From Evtepia sp. (GTDB lineage: Bacteria; Bacillota; Clostridia; Oscillospirales; Oscillospiraceae): DNA of 12,913 nucleotides. The stretch is from contig JAHHRP010000042.1 of the NCBI GenBank assembly GCA_020025735.1, positions 1 to 12,913 on the forward strand, read 5' to 3'. A model generated the notes under the pieces. That model saw only the letters and a program-made list of their open reading frames with translations. It ran no database searches and was not told the origin of the DNA. The translations under genes were made by a program, and so were the position numbers. Positions 7,210 to 12,913 of this stretch are shown here, in pieces. How positions within the stretch are numbered: the stretch's first letter is position 1; each line of letters begins with the position of its first letter.

Positions 7210-7265
7210 TTCGACATTTGTACAGTGCTTTTGTCAATTTTTTTAAAGAGTAGAAAACGTTTGCA
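7210..7265 (-). promoter_or_regulatory. Candidate control sites upstream of the surface-protein gene
   Basis: The 266-nt gap between the surface-protein start and the DUF523 stop contains three suggestive words on the minus strand. TGTCGAA (7216-7210) equals the core Spo0A box. TTGACA (7237-7232) could be a -35 element, but no good -10 follows at 16-18 nt. The 14-mer at 7252-7265 (AGAAAACGTTTGCA on the plus strand) matches 12 of 14 positions of a CcpA cre-type consensus. Each alone is weak. No secure promoter was found in this gap. Confidence 0.25.
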
Positions 7266-7295
7266 GCATAGGGAGGTTGCCTGCGGACAATCCCG

Positions 7296-7339
7296 AAAAA
7301 AGAGAGCGCATTTCGCACACACAGGGCATGGCCCGTGTG
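7296..7339 (-). terminator. Possible weak terminator after the DUF523 gene
   Basis: On the minus strand CACACGGG (7339-7332) pairs with the arm at 7326-7318, giving 8 pairs including a G-U. TTTTTT lies about 16 nt further on (7301-7296). The gap between stem and T run is longer than in a canonical intrinsic terminator, so termination may be inefficient and some read-through into the surface-protein gene is possible. Confidence 0.3.
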
Positions 7340-7345
7340 GCCCCA

Positions 7346-7801
7346 TCAGATGCTGAAAAAGAAGGGACGTTCGTCCAGCAGTTCCTGGATTTGGGACTCG
7401 CCGTAAATGGTCAGTCCTTTTTTCTTCAAAAGTTGGGCGGTTAGCCCGTCTCCCTTCATCAAGGTTTTGGTAAAGGTGCCATCGTAGATCTCCCCGCTGC
7501 CACAGGAGGGACTGCGCTCTTTCAATAAAGCTGCCTTACAGCCATACAGATCCGCCAGACGAAGGACTTCCGCGGTGCCCCGGACAAAGGATTCTGTGAC
7601 ATCCTCTCCGTCCCGGGTGATGACCTTGCTGCCCTGTCGTTCCGCAGGGACCCTGGGAGTGGGCAGCCCTCCAAAAATCTCGGCGCAGACGGGGATACAG
7701 GTGTGTTTTTTCATCAGTTCTGCCAGCCGGGACAGCTGGTTGCTCTGTCCGTCATACCGGCAGCTTACCCCCATGAGACAGGCGCTGACCAAAAGTTTCA
7801 T
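7346..7801 (-). CDS. DUF523 family protein, TudS-like Fe-S desulfidase candidate
   Basis: This is a 151-residue protein of the DUF523 family. Typical motifs are SACLMGVSCRYDG (6-18), PVCAEIFGGLPTPR (37-50) and KERSPSCGSGEIYDGTF (94-110). The cysteines C8, C39 and C100 lie in the three most conserved blocks. Some DUF523 relatives (TudS) are known to bind a [4Fe-4S] cluster through three cysteines and to remove sulfur from thiouracil. A sulfur-removing or detoxifying role here is inferred from that. ATG at 7801 is the chosen start. GAGGAGG-like sequence lies just upstream, and the initiating Met precedes the conserved LLVSACL. The frame is open further upstream, but that extension overlaps the preceding gene out of frame. 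It follows the ArsC-like gene by 10 nt, so the two are almost certainly co-transcribed. Confidence 0.85.
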   Translation of the reverse strand: MKLLVSACLMGVSCRYDGQSNQLSRLAELMKKHTCIPVCAEIFGGLPTPRVPAERQGSKVITRDGEDVTESFVRGTAEVLRLADLYGCKAALLKERSPSCGSGEIYDGTFTKTLMKGDGLTAQLLKKKGLTIYGESQIQELLDERPFFFSI

Positions 7802-7811
7802 CGTCTCCTCC

Positions 7812-8168
7812 TCAGCGGCCCAGTGCTTCGGCCCAGGCGTCCTCCCGGAATCCCAGCAGTACGCGGCCGTCCTCCAGCACCAGCAGGGGGCGCTTGACCA
7901 GCATCCCGTCAGAGGCCAGAAGAGCATACTGCTCCGCATCGGTCATCTCCGGCAGCTTTTTGGCCAGACCCAGAGCGCGGTAGAGCTGACCACTGGTATT
8001 GAAGAATTTTTTCAGGGGCAGGCCGCTGGCTTTGTGATAAGTTTCCAGCTCCTGAAGGGTGGGGTTGTCCTCCTTGATGTCCCGCTTGTCATAGGGAATG
8101 TTTTGTGCGTCCAGCCACTGCTGGGCCTTGCGGCAGGTGGAGCATTTGTTGTAACAGAAAAACAGCAT
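7812..8168 (-). CDS. ArsC/Spx-family thioredoxin-fold protein
   Basis: This is a 118-residue member of the ArsC/Spx/MgsR family. C9 and C12 form a CSTC redox motif near the N terminus (after YNK), the RDI segment is at 29-31, and GMLVKRPLLV (88-97) contains the family's conserved K-R-P. In this family, proteins act either as thiol-dependent reductases (arsenate reductase-like) or as redox-sensing regulators that bind RNA polymerase (Spx, MgsR). Two cysteines in a C-x2-C arrangement are typical of the Spx/MgsR branch. Classical ArsC usually has one catalytic cysteine there, so arsenate reduction should not be assumed. ATG at 8168 has AGGAGG (8183-8178) 9 nt upstream. It is the first gene of a pair with DUF523, and no arsenic-resistance genes are nearby. 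Confidence 0.85.
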   Translation of the reverse strand: MLFFCYNKCSTCRKAQQWLDAQNIPYDKRDIKEDNPTLQELETYHKASGLPLKKFFNTSGQLYRALGLAKKLPEMTDAEQYALLASDGMLVKRPLLVLEDGRVLLGFREDAWAEALGR

Positions 8169-8208
8169 GGGTTGGTACCTCCTGGGATGGATTTGTTGTT
8201 CTCATTCT

Positions 8209-8237
8209 ATCCTATCCGACTGAGACAGAAATTGCAA
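8209..8237 (-). promoter_or_regulatory. Candidate promoter of the ArsC-like/DUF523 pair
   Basis: On the minus strand TTGCAA (8237-8232) and TAGGAT (8214-8209) are 17 nt apart. Each is a 4-of-6 match to the sigma-A hexamers. The position, about 40 nt upstream of the ArsC-like start codon, is appropriate. Confidence 0.45.
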
Positions 8238-8284
8238 GCCCGTTCCACAGCGGGCGCAGGGTTTGCCGATCCCTAGGCAAGTGA

Positions 8285-8324
8285 TTGCTTTTTGTTTGAA
8301 AACTTGATACAATATTTTAATATG
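8285..8324 (+). promoter_or_regulatory. Candidate polA promoter region
   Basis: This AT-rich stretch offers two overlapping sigma-A pairs: TTGCTT (8285-8290) with TACAAT (8308-8313) at 17 nt, and TTGAAA (8296-8301) with TAATAT (8318-8323) at 16 nt. Either would give a short leader containing a small hairpin (GCGGG 8332-8336 with CCCGC 8343-8347) just before the AAAGGA ribosome binding site at 8351-8356. Confidence 0.55.
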
Positions 8325-8365
8325 CTAATAGGCGGGACAAGACCCGCAGCAAAGGATGTGACGGG

Positions 8366-11008
8366 ATGAAACTGCTGGTGATCGACGGCAACTCGATTGT
8401 GAATCGGGCCTATTTTGGGATGCACCCTCTGAGCAACAAGGAGGGCTTTCCCACCCACGCCATCTATGGCTTTCTGAACATTTTACAGCGGATGGAGGAG
8501 GAGACTGACCCGGATGGGGTGTGTGTGACCTTCGACCGGAAGGAGCCAACCTTCCGGCATAAGGCTTACGCGGGATATAAGGCCCAACGGAAAGGGATGC
8601 CGGAGGAACTGGCAGTGCAGATGCCGGTGCTGAAAGAGGTGCTGGCGGCAATGAACATCCCCTGCTATGAGCTGGCCGGATGGGAGGCAGACGATCTCAT
8701 TGGCACCATCGCTCGTCGGTGCGAGGAGAGTGGATGGGACTGCCGGGTGGTTACGGGGGACAAAGACTCTCTCCAGTTGGTCACAGACACCACCTATGTG
8801 GAGCTGGTGACCACCCGCATGGGGAAGACGACCACGAAAGAGGTGGACCTGGGGGTGTTCCGGGAGACCTATGGCATGGAGCCTGTGGGGATGGTGGATT
8901 TGAAAGCCCTCATGGGAGATGCCTCTGACAATGTCCCTGGGGTGCCAGGGGTGGGGGAAAAGACCGCGATGGCCCTGCTCCATGCCAATGGCAGTTTGGC
9001 GGCCATTTATACTCGGCTGGCCGAGGAGACGTTGGAAGCAAAACCGGGGGTCAAGAAGAAGCTGACGGAGGGGAAGGAGAGTGCCCTTCTCTCCTATGAT
9101 TTGTGTACCATCCGTCGGGACGCACCACTGGACTTTACCCCTGAGGATGCCATTCTCCGTCCGGGGAATGAGGTGCTGCTGCGGGAACTGTTCCAACGGC
9201 TGGACTTTCAAAAACTTTTGCGCCAGATGGGGCTGGATCAGAGTGGCGGCCCTGCTGCGGAGGCCCCTGGACCTGTTGTGGTGCAGGGCGAGCGGGTGAG
9301 AGAACAGACCCGGTGGCAGGCGCTGACCGACCAGTGGCAAGGGCAGACGGTGGCTGTGCTGGCGCTGCCGGATTTGTCGGTGGCTGCTGTGTGCCGGGGA
9401 GAGGAAGCGTTCCTGTTCCGCCGGGAGGAGACAGAGAACTATGATGGTTTTTTGCAGGTGCTTTTGTCCCAGGACATTCCCAAGGTGGGCTATAATAGTA
9501 AGGATGTTATGAGCCGTGCCCTTGCCCTTGGTATTTCTGCGGAAGGGTTCCTCTTTGATGTGGCGTTGGCGGCCTATCTTTTGGCACCCACCGACGGCAG
9601 CTATGAGCCGGATAAGGTGGCTGCGGGATATTTTAGCGGGACCTTTCCGCCAGCCAAGGAGTACCTGGGGGCCAAGGTGTGGCAGAAAGAGGAGAGCATC
9701 CAGAGGGCGCTGGACACCATGGCCTGTCATGCTGCGCTGGTGCAGGCGCTGTATGAGAAGCTGTCCCATGGGCTGGGTGAACTGGGCTTGACCAAGGTCT
9801 ATGAGGAAATTGAGCTGCCCCTGTGCCCCGTGCTGGCGGAAATGGAGCAGACGGGTGTGCTGGTGGACGAGCAGGCACTGGACGGGTTTGGCCAGACATT
9901 GAAGGCGGGGATTGCCCAGTGTCAGCAGGCGGTCTTTTCGCTGGCGGGGGAGGAATTTAACTTAAACTCCACCCAGCAGCTGGGACAAGTTTTGTTTGAA
10001 CACATGGGCTTACCACCGGTGAAGAAGACCAAGACGGGCTATTCCACCAGTGCGGAGGTACTGGAAAAGCTCCGCCCCAATCACCCTATCATCGACCAGA
10101 TTCTGGAGTATCGGCAGCTCACCAAGCTCAACTCCACCTATGTGGAGGGACTGGAGAAGGTCATCGCCTCAGATGGGCGAATCCACACCTGTTTCCAAAA
10201 CACCGTCACGGCCACGGGACGACTGTCCTCTACGGAGCCAAATTTGCAGAACATTCCCGTCAGGACCCCTTTGGGGGCGCAGATGCGGACCATGTTCATT
10301 GCCCGGCCTGGCTGGGTGCTGGTGGACGCGGATTATTCCCAGATCGAACTGCGCCTGCTGGCCCACATGGCAGGGGATGAGAAGATGATTGCGGCATTTC
10401 GATCCGGCCAGGATATCCATGCACAGACGGCCAGTCAGGTGTTTGGCTTGCCCCCTGAAGAAGTGACTGGAGAGCTGCGCCGCCGGGCCAAAGCGGTGAA
10501 TTTTGGGATTGTTTATGGGATCTCCGGCTTTTCCCTGGCCCAGGATATTGGGGTCACCCGCCAGGAAGCGGCGGACTATATGGACAAATATCTGGAGACC
10601 TTTTCTGGGGTGCGGAACTATATGTACCGGATCAAGGAGCAGGCGAAGAAGGACGGCTATGTGTCCACACTCATGGGCCGCCGCCGGTGGCTGCCAGAGC
10701 TGAACTCTTCTAATTACAATCTGCGCTCGTTCGGGGAGCGGGTGGCGCTGAATATGCCCATCCAGGGGACAGCGGCGGATGTGATGAAGCTGGCGATGAT
10801 CCGGGTGGCGGCACGCTTAAAGGCGGAGCAGCTGCAAGCTCGTCTCATCCTCCAGGTCCACGACGAACTCATTGTAGAGTGTCCGAAAGAGGAGCAGGAG
10901 GCGGTGAAGGCACTGCTGACCCAGGAGATGGAAGCGGCAGGGACGTTTGCAGTTCCCCTACTGGCAGAGGCTGGTGCAGGCCATAGCTGGGCTGAGGCGA
11001 AGGGCTGA
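8366..11008 (+). CDS. polA: DNA polymerase I
   Basis: PolA fills gaps during excision repair and removes RNA primers from Okazaki fragments. The 880 residues are full length for the family. Residues 1-290 form the 5'-3' exonuclease, with D7, the FDRKEPTFRH region (56-65), GWEADD (105-110), VTGDKDS (129-135) and a helix-hairpin-helix around GVPGVGEKTA (192-201). Residues about 315-460 form the 3'-5' exonuclease fold. The polymerase domain follows, with TGRLSSTEPNLQNIP (617-631), motif A DYSQIELR (656-663), motif B RRRAKAVNFGIVYG (705-718) and motif C QVHDELIVE (830-838). The catalytic aspartates D656 and D833 are present. The proofreading domain lacks the usual D-x-E of Exo I: the strand reads VAVLALPD (329-336). 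Only an FD (397-398) resembling a later motif remains, so proofreading is probably lost, as in many Gram-positive PolA proteins. ATG at 8366 follows AAAGGA by 9 nt. rimI starts 15 nt after the stop. Confidence 0.98.
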   Translation: MKLLVIDGNSIVNRAYFGMHPLSNKEGFPTHAIYGFLNILQRMEEETDPDGVCVTFDRKEPTFRHKAYAGYKAQRKGMPEELAVQMPVLKEVLAAMNIPCYELAGWEADDLIGTIARRCEESGWDCRVVTGDKDSLQLVTDTTYVELVTTRMGKTTTKEVDLGVFRETYGMEPVGMVDLKALMGDASDNVPGVPGVGEKTAMALLHANGSLAAIYTRLAEETLEAKPGVKKKLTEGKESALLSYDLCTIRRDAPLDFTPEDAILRPGNEVLLRELFQRLDFQKLLRQMGLDQSGGPAAEAPGPVVVQGERVREQTRWQALTDQWQGQTVAVLALPDLSVAAVCRGEEAFLFRREETENYDGFLQVLLSQDIPKVGYNSKDVMSRALALGISAEGFLFDVALAAYLLAPTDGSYEPDKVAAGYFSGTFPPAKEYLGAKVWQKEESIQRALDTMACHAALVQALYEKLSHGLGELGLTKVYEEIELPLCPVLAEMEQTGVLVDEQALDGFGQTLKAGIAQCQQAVFSLAGEEFNLNSTQQLGQVLFEHMGLPPVKKTKTGYSTSAEVLEKLRPNHPIIDQILEYRQLTKLNSTYVEGLEKVIASDGRIHTCFQNTVTATGRLSSTEPNLQNIPVRTPLGAQMRTMFIARPGWVLVDADYSQIELRLLAHMAGDEKMIAAFRSGQDIHAQTASQVFGLPPEEVTGELRRRAKAVNFGIVYGISGFSLAQDIGVTRQEAADYMDKYLETFSGVRNYMYRIKEQAKKDGYVSTLMGRRRWLPELNSSNYNLRSFGERVALNMPIQGTAADVMKLAMIRVAARLKAEQLQARLILQVHDELIVECPKEEQEAVKALLTQEMEAAGTFAVPLLAEAGAGHSWAEAKG

Positions 11009-11023
11009 GAGAAAGGACTTGTG

Positions 11024-11476
11024 ATGGAATATACGTTGGTCCCTATGGACCGATCCCATCTGGCAGGGGTCGCAGAGCTGGAACGGCTGTGTTTTGCCGT
11101 ACCCTGGACAGAGGAAATGCTGGCGGAGGAGTTATACAATCCAACGGCCTCTTTTATTGTGGCGGAAGGCCCGGAAGGGGAGGTGTTGGGCTACGCAGGT
11201 CTGCATGTGGTGCTGGATGAGGGTTACATTGACAATGTAGCCGTCCGGCCTTCCTGCCGCAAGCAGGGAATCGCGGACCGGCTGCTGGACACATTCTGCC
11301 GATTTGGGCAGGCGCATCTGGCTTTTCTGACGCTGGAGGTCCGCCCCTCGAACACGGCTGCGGTTGCGTTGTATGAAAAGCATGGTTTTCAAGAGGCAGG
11401 GAGGAGAAAAGGGTATTATGAGGACCCCAAGGAGGATGCCCTGCTGCTCACCCGGACATTCGGACAGGAAGCATGA
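11024..11476 (+). CDS. rimI: Ribosomal protein S18-alanine N-acetyltransferase RimI
   Basis: This is a 150-residue GNAT-fold enzyme that transfers acetyl from acetyl-CoA to a protein N terminus, classically ribosomal protein S18. Visible features are the acetyl-CoA loop region VRPSCRKQGIADRLL (74-88, with Q81-G82-x-A84) and the RimI-typical C-terminal block LEVRPSNTAAVALYEKHGF (104-122), with E105 and Y117 at positions that are generally important. ATG at 11024 is preferred over the in-frame GTG at 11021, because AAAGGA (11012-11017) then has a 6-nt spacer rather than 3. rimI next to tsaD is a widespread arrangement in Firmicutes and supports the call over other acetyltransferases. tsaB and tsaE, often in the same cluster, are not in this window. 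Confidence 0.93.
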   Translation: MEYTLVPMDRSHLAGVAELERLCFAVPWTEEMLAEELYNPTASFIVAEGPEGEVLGYAGLHVVLDEGYIDNVAVRPSCRKQGIADRLLDTFCRFGQAHLAFLTLEVRPSNTAAVALYEKHGFQEAGRRKGYYEDPKEDALLLTRTFGQEA

Positions 11477-11490
11477 GAAGGAATGGGCGC

Positions 11491-11546
11491 TGGATGTGCA
11501 TGCACCATCCAGGGTGTGGCCCAGACAGACCTCCCGCATGGGGAGG
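11491..11546 (+). other. Two hairpins in the rimI-tsaD gap
   Basis: TGGATG (11491-11496) pairs with CATCCA (11506-11511). CCTCCC (11530-11535) pairs with GGGAGG (11541-11546) around a 5-nt loop. Neither stem is followed by a T run, so they are not intrinsic terminators. The second stem covers the purine-rich GGGAGGAG that lies 14 nt upstream of the tsaD start and could influence its translation. Confidence 0.4.
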
Positions 11547-11562
11547 AGAAAGGCGTGAGGGT

Positions 11563-12585
11563 ATGATTATTTTGGCGGTGGAATCCTCCTGTGACGAAAC
11601 TGCGGTGGCGCTGGTCCAGGATGGCCGCAAGGTTTTGGCGGACTGTATTGCCTCCTCGGTGGAGATGCACAAGATTTATGGCGGGGTGGTGCCGGAGATT
11701 GCCTCTCGGAAGCACATTGAGGTCATCGTCCAGCTGGCGGAGCAGGCGTTGAAGCAGGCAGGCCGGACCCGCCAGGACATCGACGCGGTGGCAGTGACCT
11801 ATGCCCCTGGGCTGATCGGTGCGGTGCTGGTGGGGGTGAGCTTTGCCAAGTCGGTGGCCTATGCGCTGGGCGTGCCACTGATCCCGGTGCATCATGTCCG
11901 GGGACACATTGCCGCAAACTACATTGCACACCCTTCGTTAGAGCCGCCCTTTGTCTGCCTGTGTGTGTCTGGCGGGACCTCTCTGATTGTGGATGTGAAG
12001 GGCTATACGGACATGGCCATACTAGGGGGCACGCGGGATGACGCGGCAGGGGAGTGTTTTGATAAGATTGCCCGTGTGATGGGGTTAGGGTATCCTGGTG
12101 GTGCGCCGTTGGATAAGGCAGCCCAGAGTGGGGATGACAAGGCTTTTTCCTTGCCACGGGTCCACATCCCTGAAGCACCCTTGGATCTGTCGTTTTCTGG
12201 GCTGAAAACGGCCATGCTGAACCTGATCCACAAGGCCCAGCAGAAGGGGGAAGCACTGCCAGTATCGGACCTGGCGGCCTCTTTTTCAGCCGCGGTCAGT
12301 GACGAGTTGGTGCCCCGGACCATTGCAGCTGCCCACCAGACAGGCTATGGGAAGGTAGCAGTGGTAGGGGGTGTGGCAGCCAACTCCCGCATCCGGCGAG
12401 ATTTAGAGGCTGCCTGCAAGGAACAAGGGATTTCCCTTTATATGCCGCCTTTAAAGCTTTGCGGGGATAACGGCAGTATGATCGGCAGCCAGGGGTATTA
12501 TGAGTACCTGGCGGGGACCCGTGGCGGATGGGATTTGAACGGGTATGCCAACCGGGAGATTTCGCTGTCCTGGAGGGAGGAATGA
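11563..12585 (+). CDS. tsaD: tRNA N6-adenosine threonylcarbamoyltransferase TsaD
   Basis: TsaD transfers the threonylcarbamoyl group onto A37 of tRNAs reading ANN codons (t6A), working with TsaB and TsaE. The 340 residues match the family's usual length. The ASKHA-fold start MIILAVESSCDETAVAL (1-17), the metal ligands H111 and H115 in VHHVRGH, SGGTSLI (136-142) and the late GDN (301-303, D302) are all present. ATG at 11563 is chosen because it begins the conserved ILAVESS strand. The frame is open back to 11473, but the extra 30 residues are unconserved in character and overlap the end of rimI. The ribosome binding site is not ideal: GAGG is only 2 nt away, AAAGG 9 nt, and GGGAGGAG 14 nt. It lies 86 nt after rimI. 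No canonical terminator follows the gene. Confidence 0.97.
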   Translation: MIILAVESSCDETAVALVQDGRKVLADCIASSVEMHKIYGGVVPEIASRKHIEVIVQLAEQALKQAGRTRQDIDAVAVTYAPGLIGAVLVGVSFAKSVAYALGVPLIPVHHVRGHIAANYIAHPSLEPPFVCLCVSGGTSLIVDVKGYTDMAILGGTRDDAAGECFDKIARVMGLGYPGGAPLDKAAQSGDDKAFSLPRVHIPEAPLDLSFSGLKTAMLNLIHKAQQKGEALPVSDLAASFSAAVSDELVPRTIAAAHQTGYGKVAVVGGVAANSRIRRDLEAACKEQGISLYMPPLKLCGDNGSMIGSQGYYEYLAGTRGGWDLNGYANREISLSWREE

Positions 12586-12604
12586 ACCGGGCGGTTTTCC
12601 CCAT

Positions 12605-12634
12605 TGTGGAAAAGTCGGTGGAAAGTGTGCATAA
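12605..12634 (-). promoter_or_regulatory. Pair of DnaA-box-like 9-mers
   Basis: Read on the minus strand, TTTTCCACA (12613-12605) and TTATGCACA (12634-12626) both fit the relaxed DnaA box TTWTNCACA. They have the same orientation and are exactly 21 bp apart, two helical turns. A weaker copy, CTTTCCACC (12625-12617), lies between them. They sit in the spacer just after tsaD. No DnaA, DnaN or AT-rich unwinding element is seen nearby, so this is not proposed as the chromosomal origin. Confidence 0.4.
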
Positions 12635-12671
12635 CTATTTGTAGAATCTCTTCGAGTTTTGAAAAAGTTCT

Positions 12672-12708
12672 GAGGGCGAGGGCCTTGTAACACAGGGTTT
12701 TCGCCCTC
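12672..12708 (+). other. Hairpin downstream of tsaD
   Basis: GAGGGCGA (12672-12679) and TCGCCCTC (12701-12708) form a perfect 8-bp stem around a 21-nt loop. No T run follows on the plus strand, so it is not a standard intrinsic terminator. It may stabilise or process the 3' end of the tsaD transcript, or act as an inefficient terminator. Only an interrupted T run is seen on the minus side. Confidence 0.4.
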
Positions 12709-12735
12709 GTATACAAGATGTATATAGAAAAAATG

Positions 12736-12764
12736 TTGACAGAAAGAGAAGGATATGATAGAAT
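12736..12764 (+). promoter_or_regulatory. Strong sigma-A promoter of tRNA-Thr
   Basis: A perfect TTGACA (12736-12741), a 17-nt spacer and TAGAAT (12759-12764, 5 of 6) form the best promoter in the window. The start of transcription would be near 12771, about 38 nt before the mature tRNA 5' end. This fits a short leader removed by RNase P. Confidence 0.85.
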
Positions 12765-12808
12765 ATCATTCGCGAGTTTATAGGAGAACTTAAAAAATTT
12801 ACCTGTTT

Positions 12809-12884
12809 GCTACTGTGGCTCAGTTGGTAGAGCAGCTGATTCGTAATCAGCAGGTCGCCGGTTCAAGTCCGGCCAGTAGCTCCA
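12809..12884 (+). tRNA. tRNA-Thr, anticodon CGU
   Basis: The 76-nt gene folds as a complete cloverleaf. The 7-bp acceptor stem GCTACTG/CAGTAGC is perfect, the D arm is GCTC-AGTTGGTA-GAGC, the anticodon arm is GCTGA-TTCGTAA-TCAGC, the variable loop is AGGTC, and the T arm is GCCGG-TTCAAGT-CCGGC. The 3' end is U73 followed by an encoded CCA. The anticodon CGU reads the threonine codon ACG. A37 is present next to the anticodon, the position that TsaD-dependent t6A modification targets. The window ends 29 nt later, so further tRNA genes downstream cannot be excluded. Confidence 0.97.
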
Positions 12885-12913
12885 GAAAAGCGAAACACTT
12901 TTGATGCCAAGGC

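Noticed and set aside
7080..7346. N-terminal extension of the surface protein, open in frame back to 7346
   Set aside because: The extension is not conserved in character. A proper signal peptide starts at 7079 with AGGAGG upstream, and an extended form would bury the secretion signal.
8483..9769. 428-codon minus-strand open frame inside polA
   Set aside because: It is a shadow of the GC-rich polA coding strand. Its residues are low-complexity and rich in H, R, Q and P, and no domain is visible.
11473..11562. Longer tsaD reading frame starting at 11473
   Set aside because: The extra 30 residues precede the conserved first strand of the family, overlap the end of rimI and have no suitable ribosome binding site.
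12885..12905. Short AAAAG/CTTTT hairpin after tRNA-Thr as a terminator
   Set aside because: It has only five A-T-rich pairs and no T run beyond the stem. The window ends too soon to decide.

Overview
The window looks like a GC-rich Firmicute (Clostridia) chromosome segment, probably from the Oscillospiraceae (Flavonifractor/Lawsonibacter-like gut bacteria). This is inferred from AGGAGG-type ribosome binding sites, an SLH-domain surface protein, a DNA polymerase I with a degenerate proofreading domain, DapF, and a tRNA-Thr(CGU) with an encoded CCA. No species can be named from sequence alone. Most of the window is housekeeping DNA, and I see no phage, insertion sequence or CRISPR array.

Left part (1-4066): dapF (lysine/peptidoglycan precursor synthesis) lies on the minus strand. 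Divergent from it is a plus-strand cluster: a sodium:solute symporter, an ADP-ribosylglycohydrolase-family enzyme and a Nudix hydrolase. The cluster has a strong sigma-A-type promoter, a roughly 150-nt leader containing an intrinsic terminator just upstream of the first gene, and a near-perfect terminator at its end. It therefore looks like an operon controlled by attenuation or by an unrecognised riboswitch.

Middle part (4086-8168, minus strand): a large secreted surface protein of about 997 residues has a signal peptide, three SLH domains, a beta-solenoid-like region, a Gly/Ser repeat linker and a C-terminal half that appears to be a duplicated two-domain cassette plus a last domain. Upstream of it is a two-gene unit: an ArsC/Spx-like thioredoxin-fold protein followed by a DUF523 (TudS-like) protein.

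Right part (8366-12913, plus strand): polA, rimI and tsaD form a compact cluster for DNA replication/repair, ribosomal protein acetylation and tRNA t6A modification. An intergenic region of about 220 nt carries two DnaA-box-like 9-mers one 21-bp step apart, a hairpin and a consensus promoter. That promoter drives tRNA-Thr(CGU) at the right edge.

The items most worth a second look are the structured leader of the symporter operon, the internal duplication in the surface protein, the DnaA-box-like pair after tsaD, and the ArsC-like/DUF523 pair. Function calls for core genes are firm. The transporter substrate, the Nudix and ADP-ribosylhydrolase substrates, and all regulatory sites are inference.
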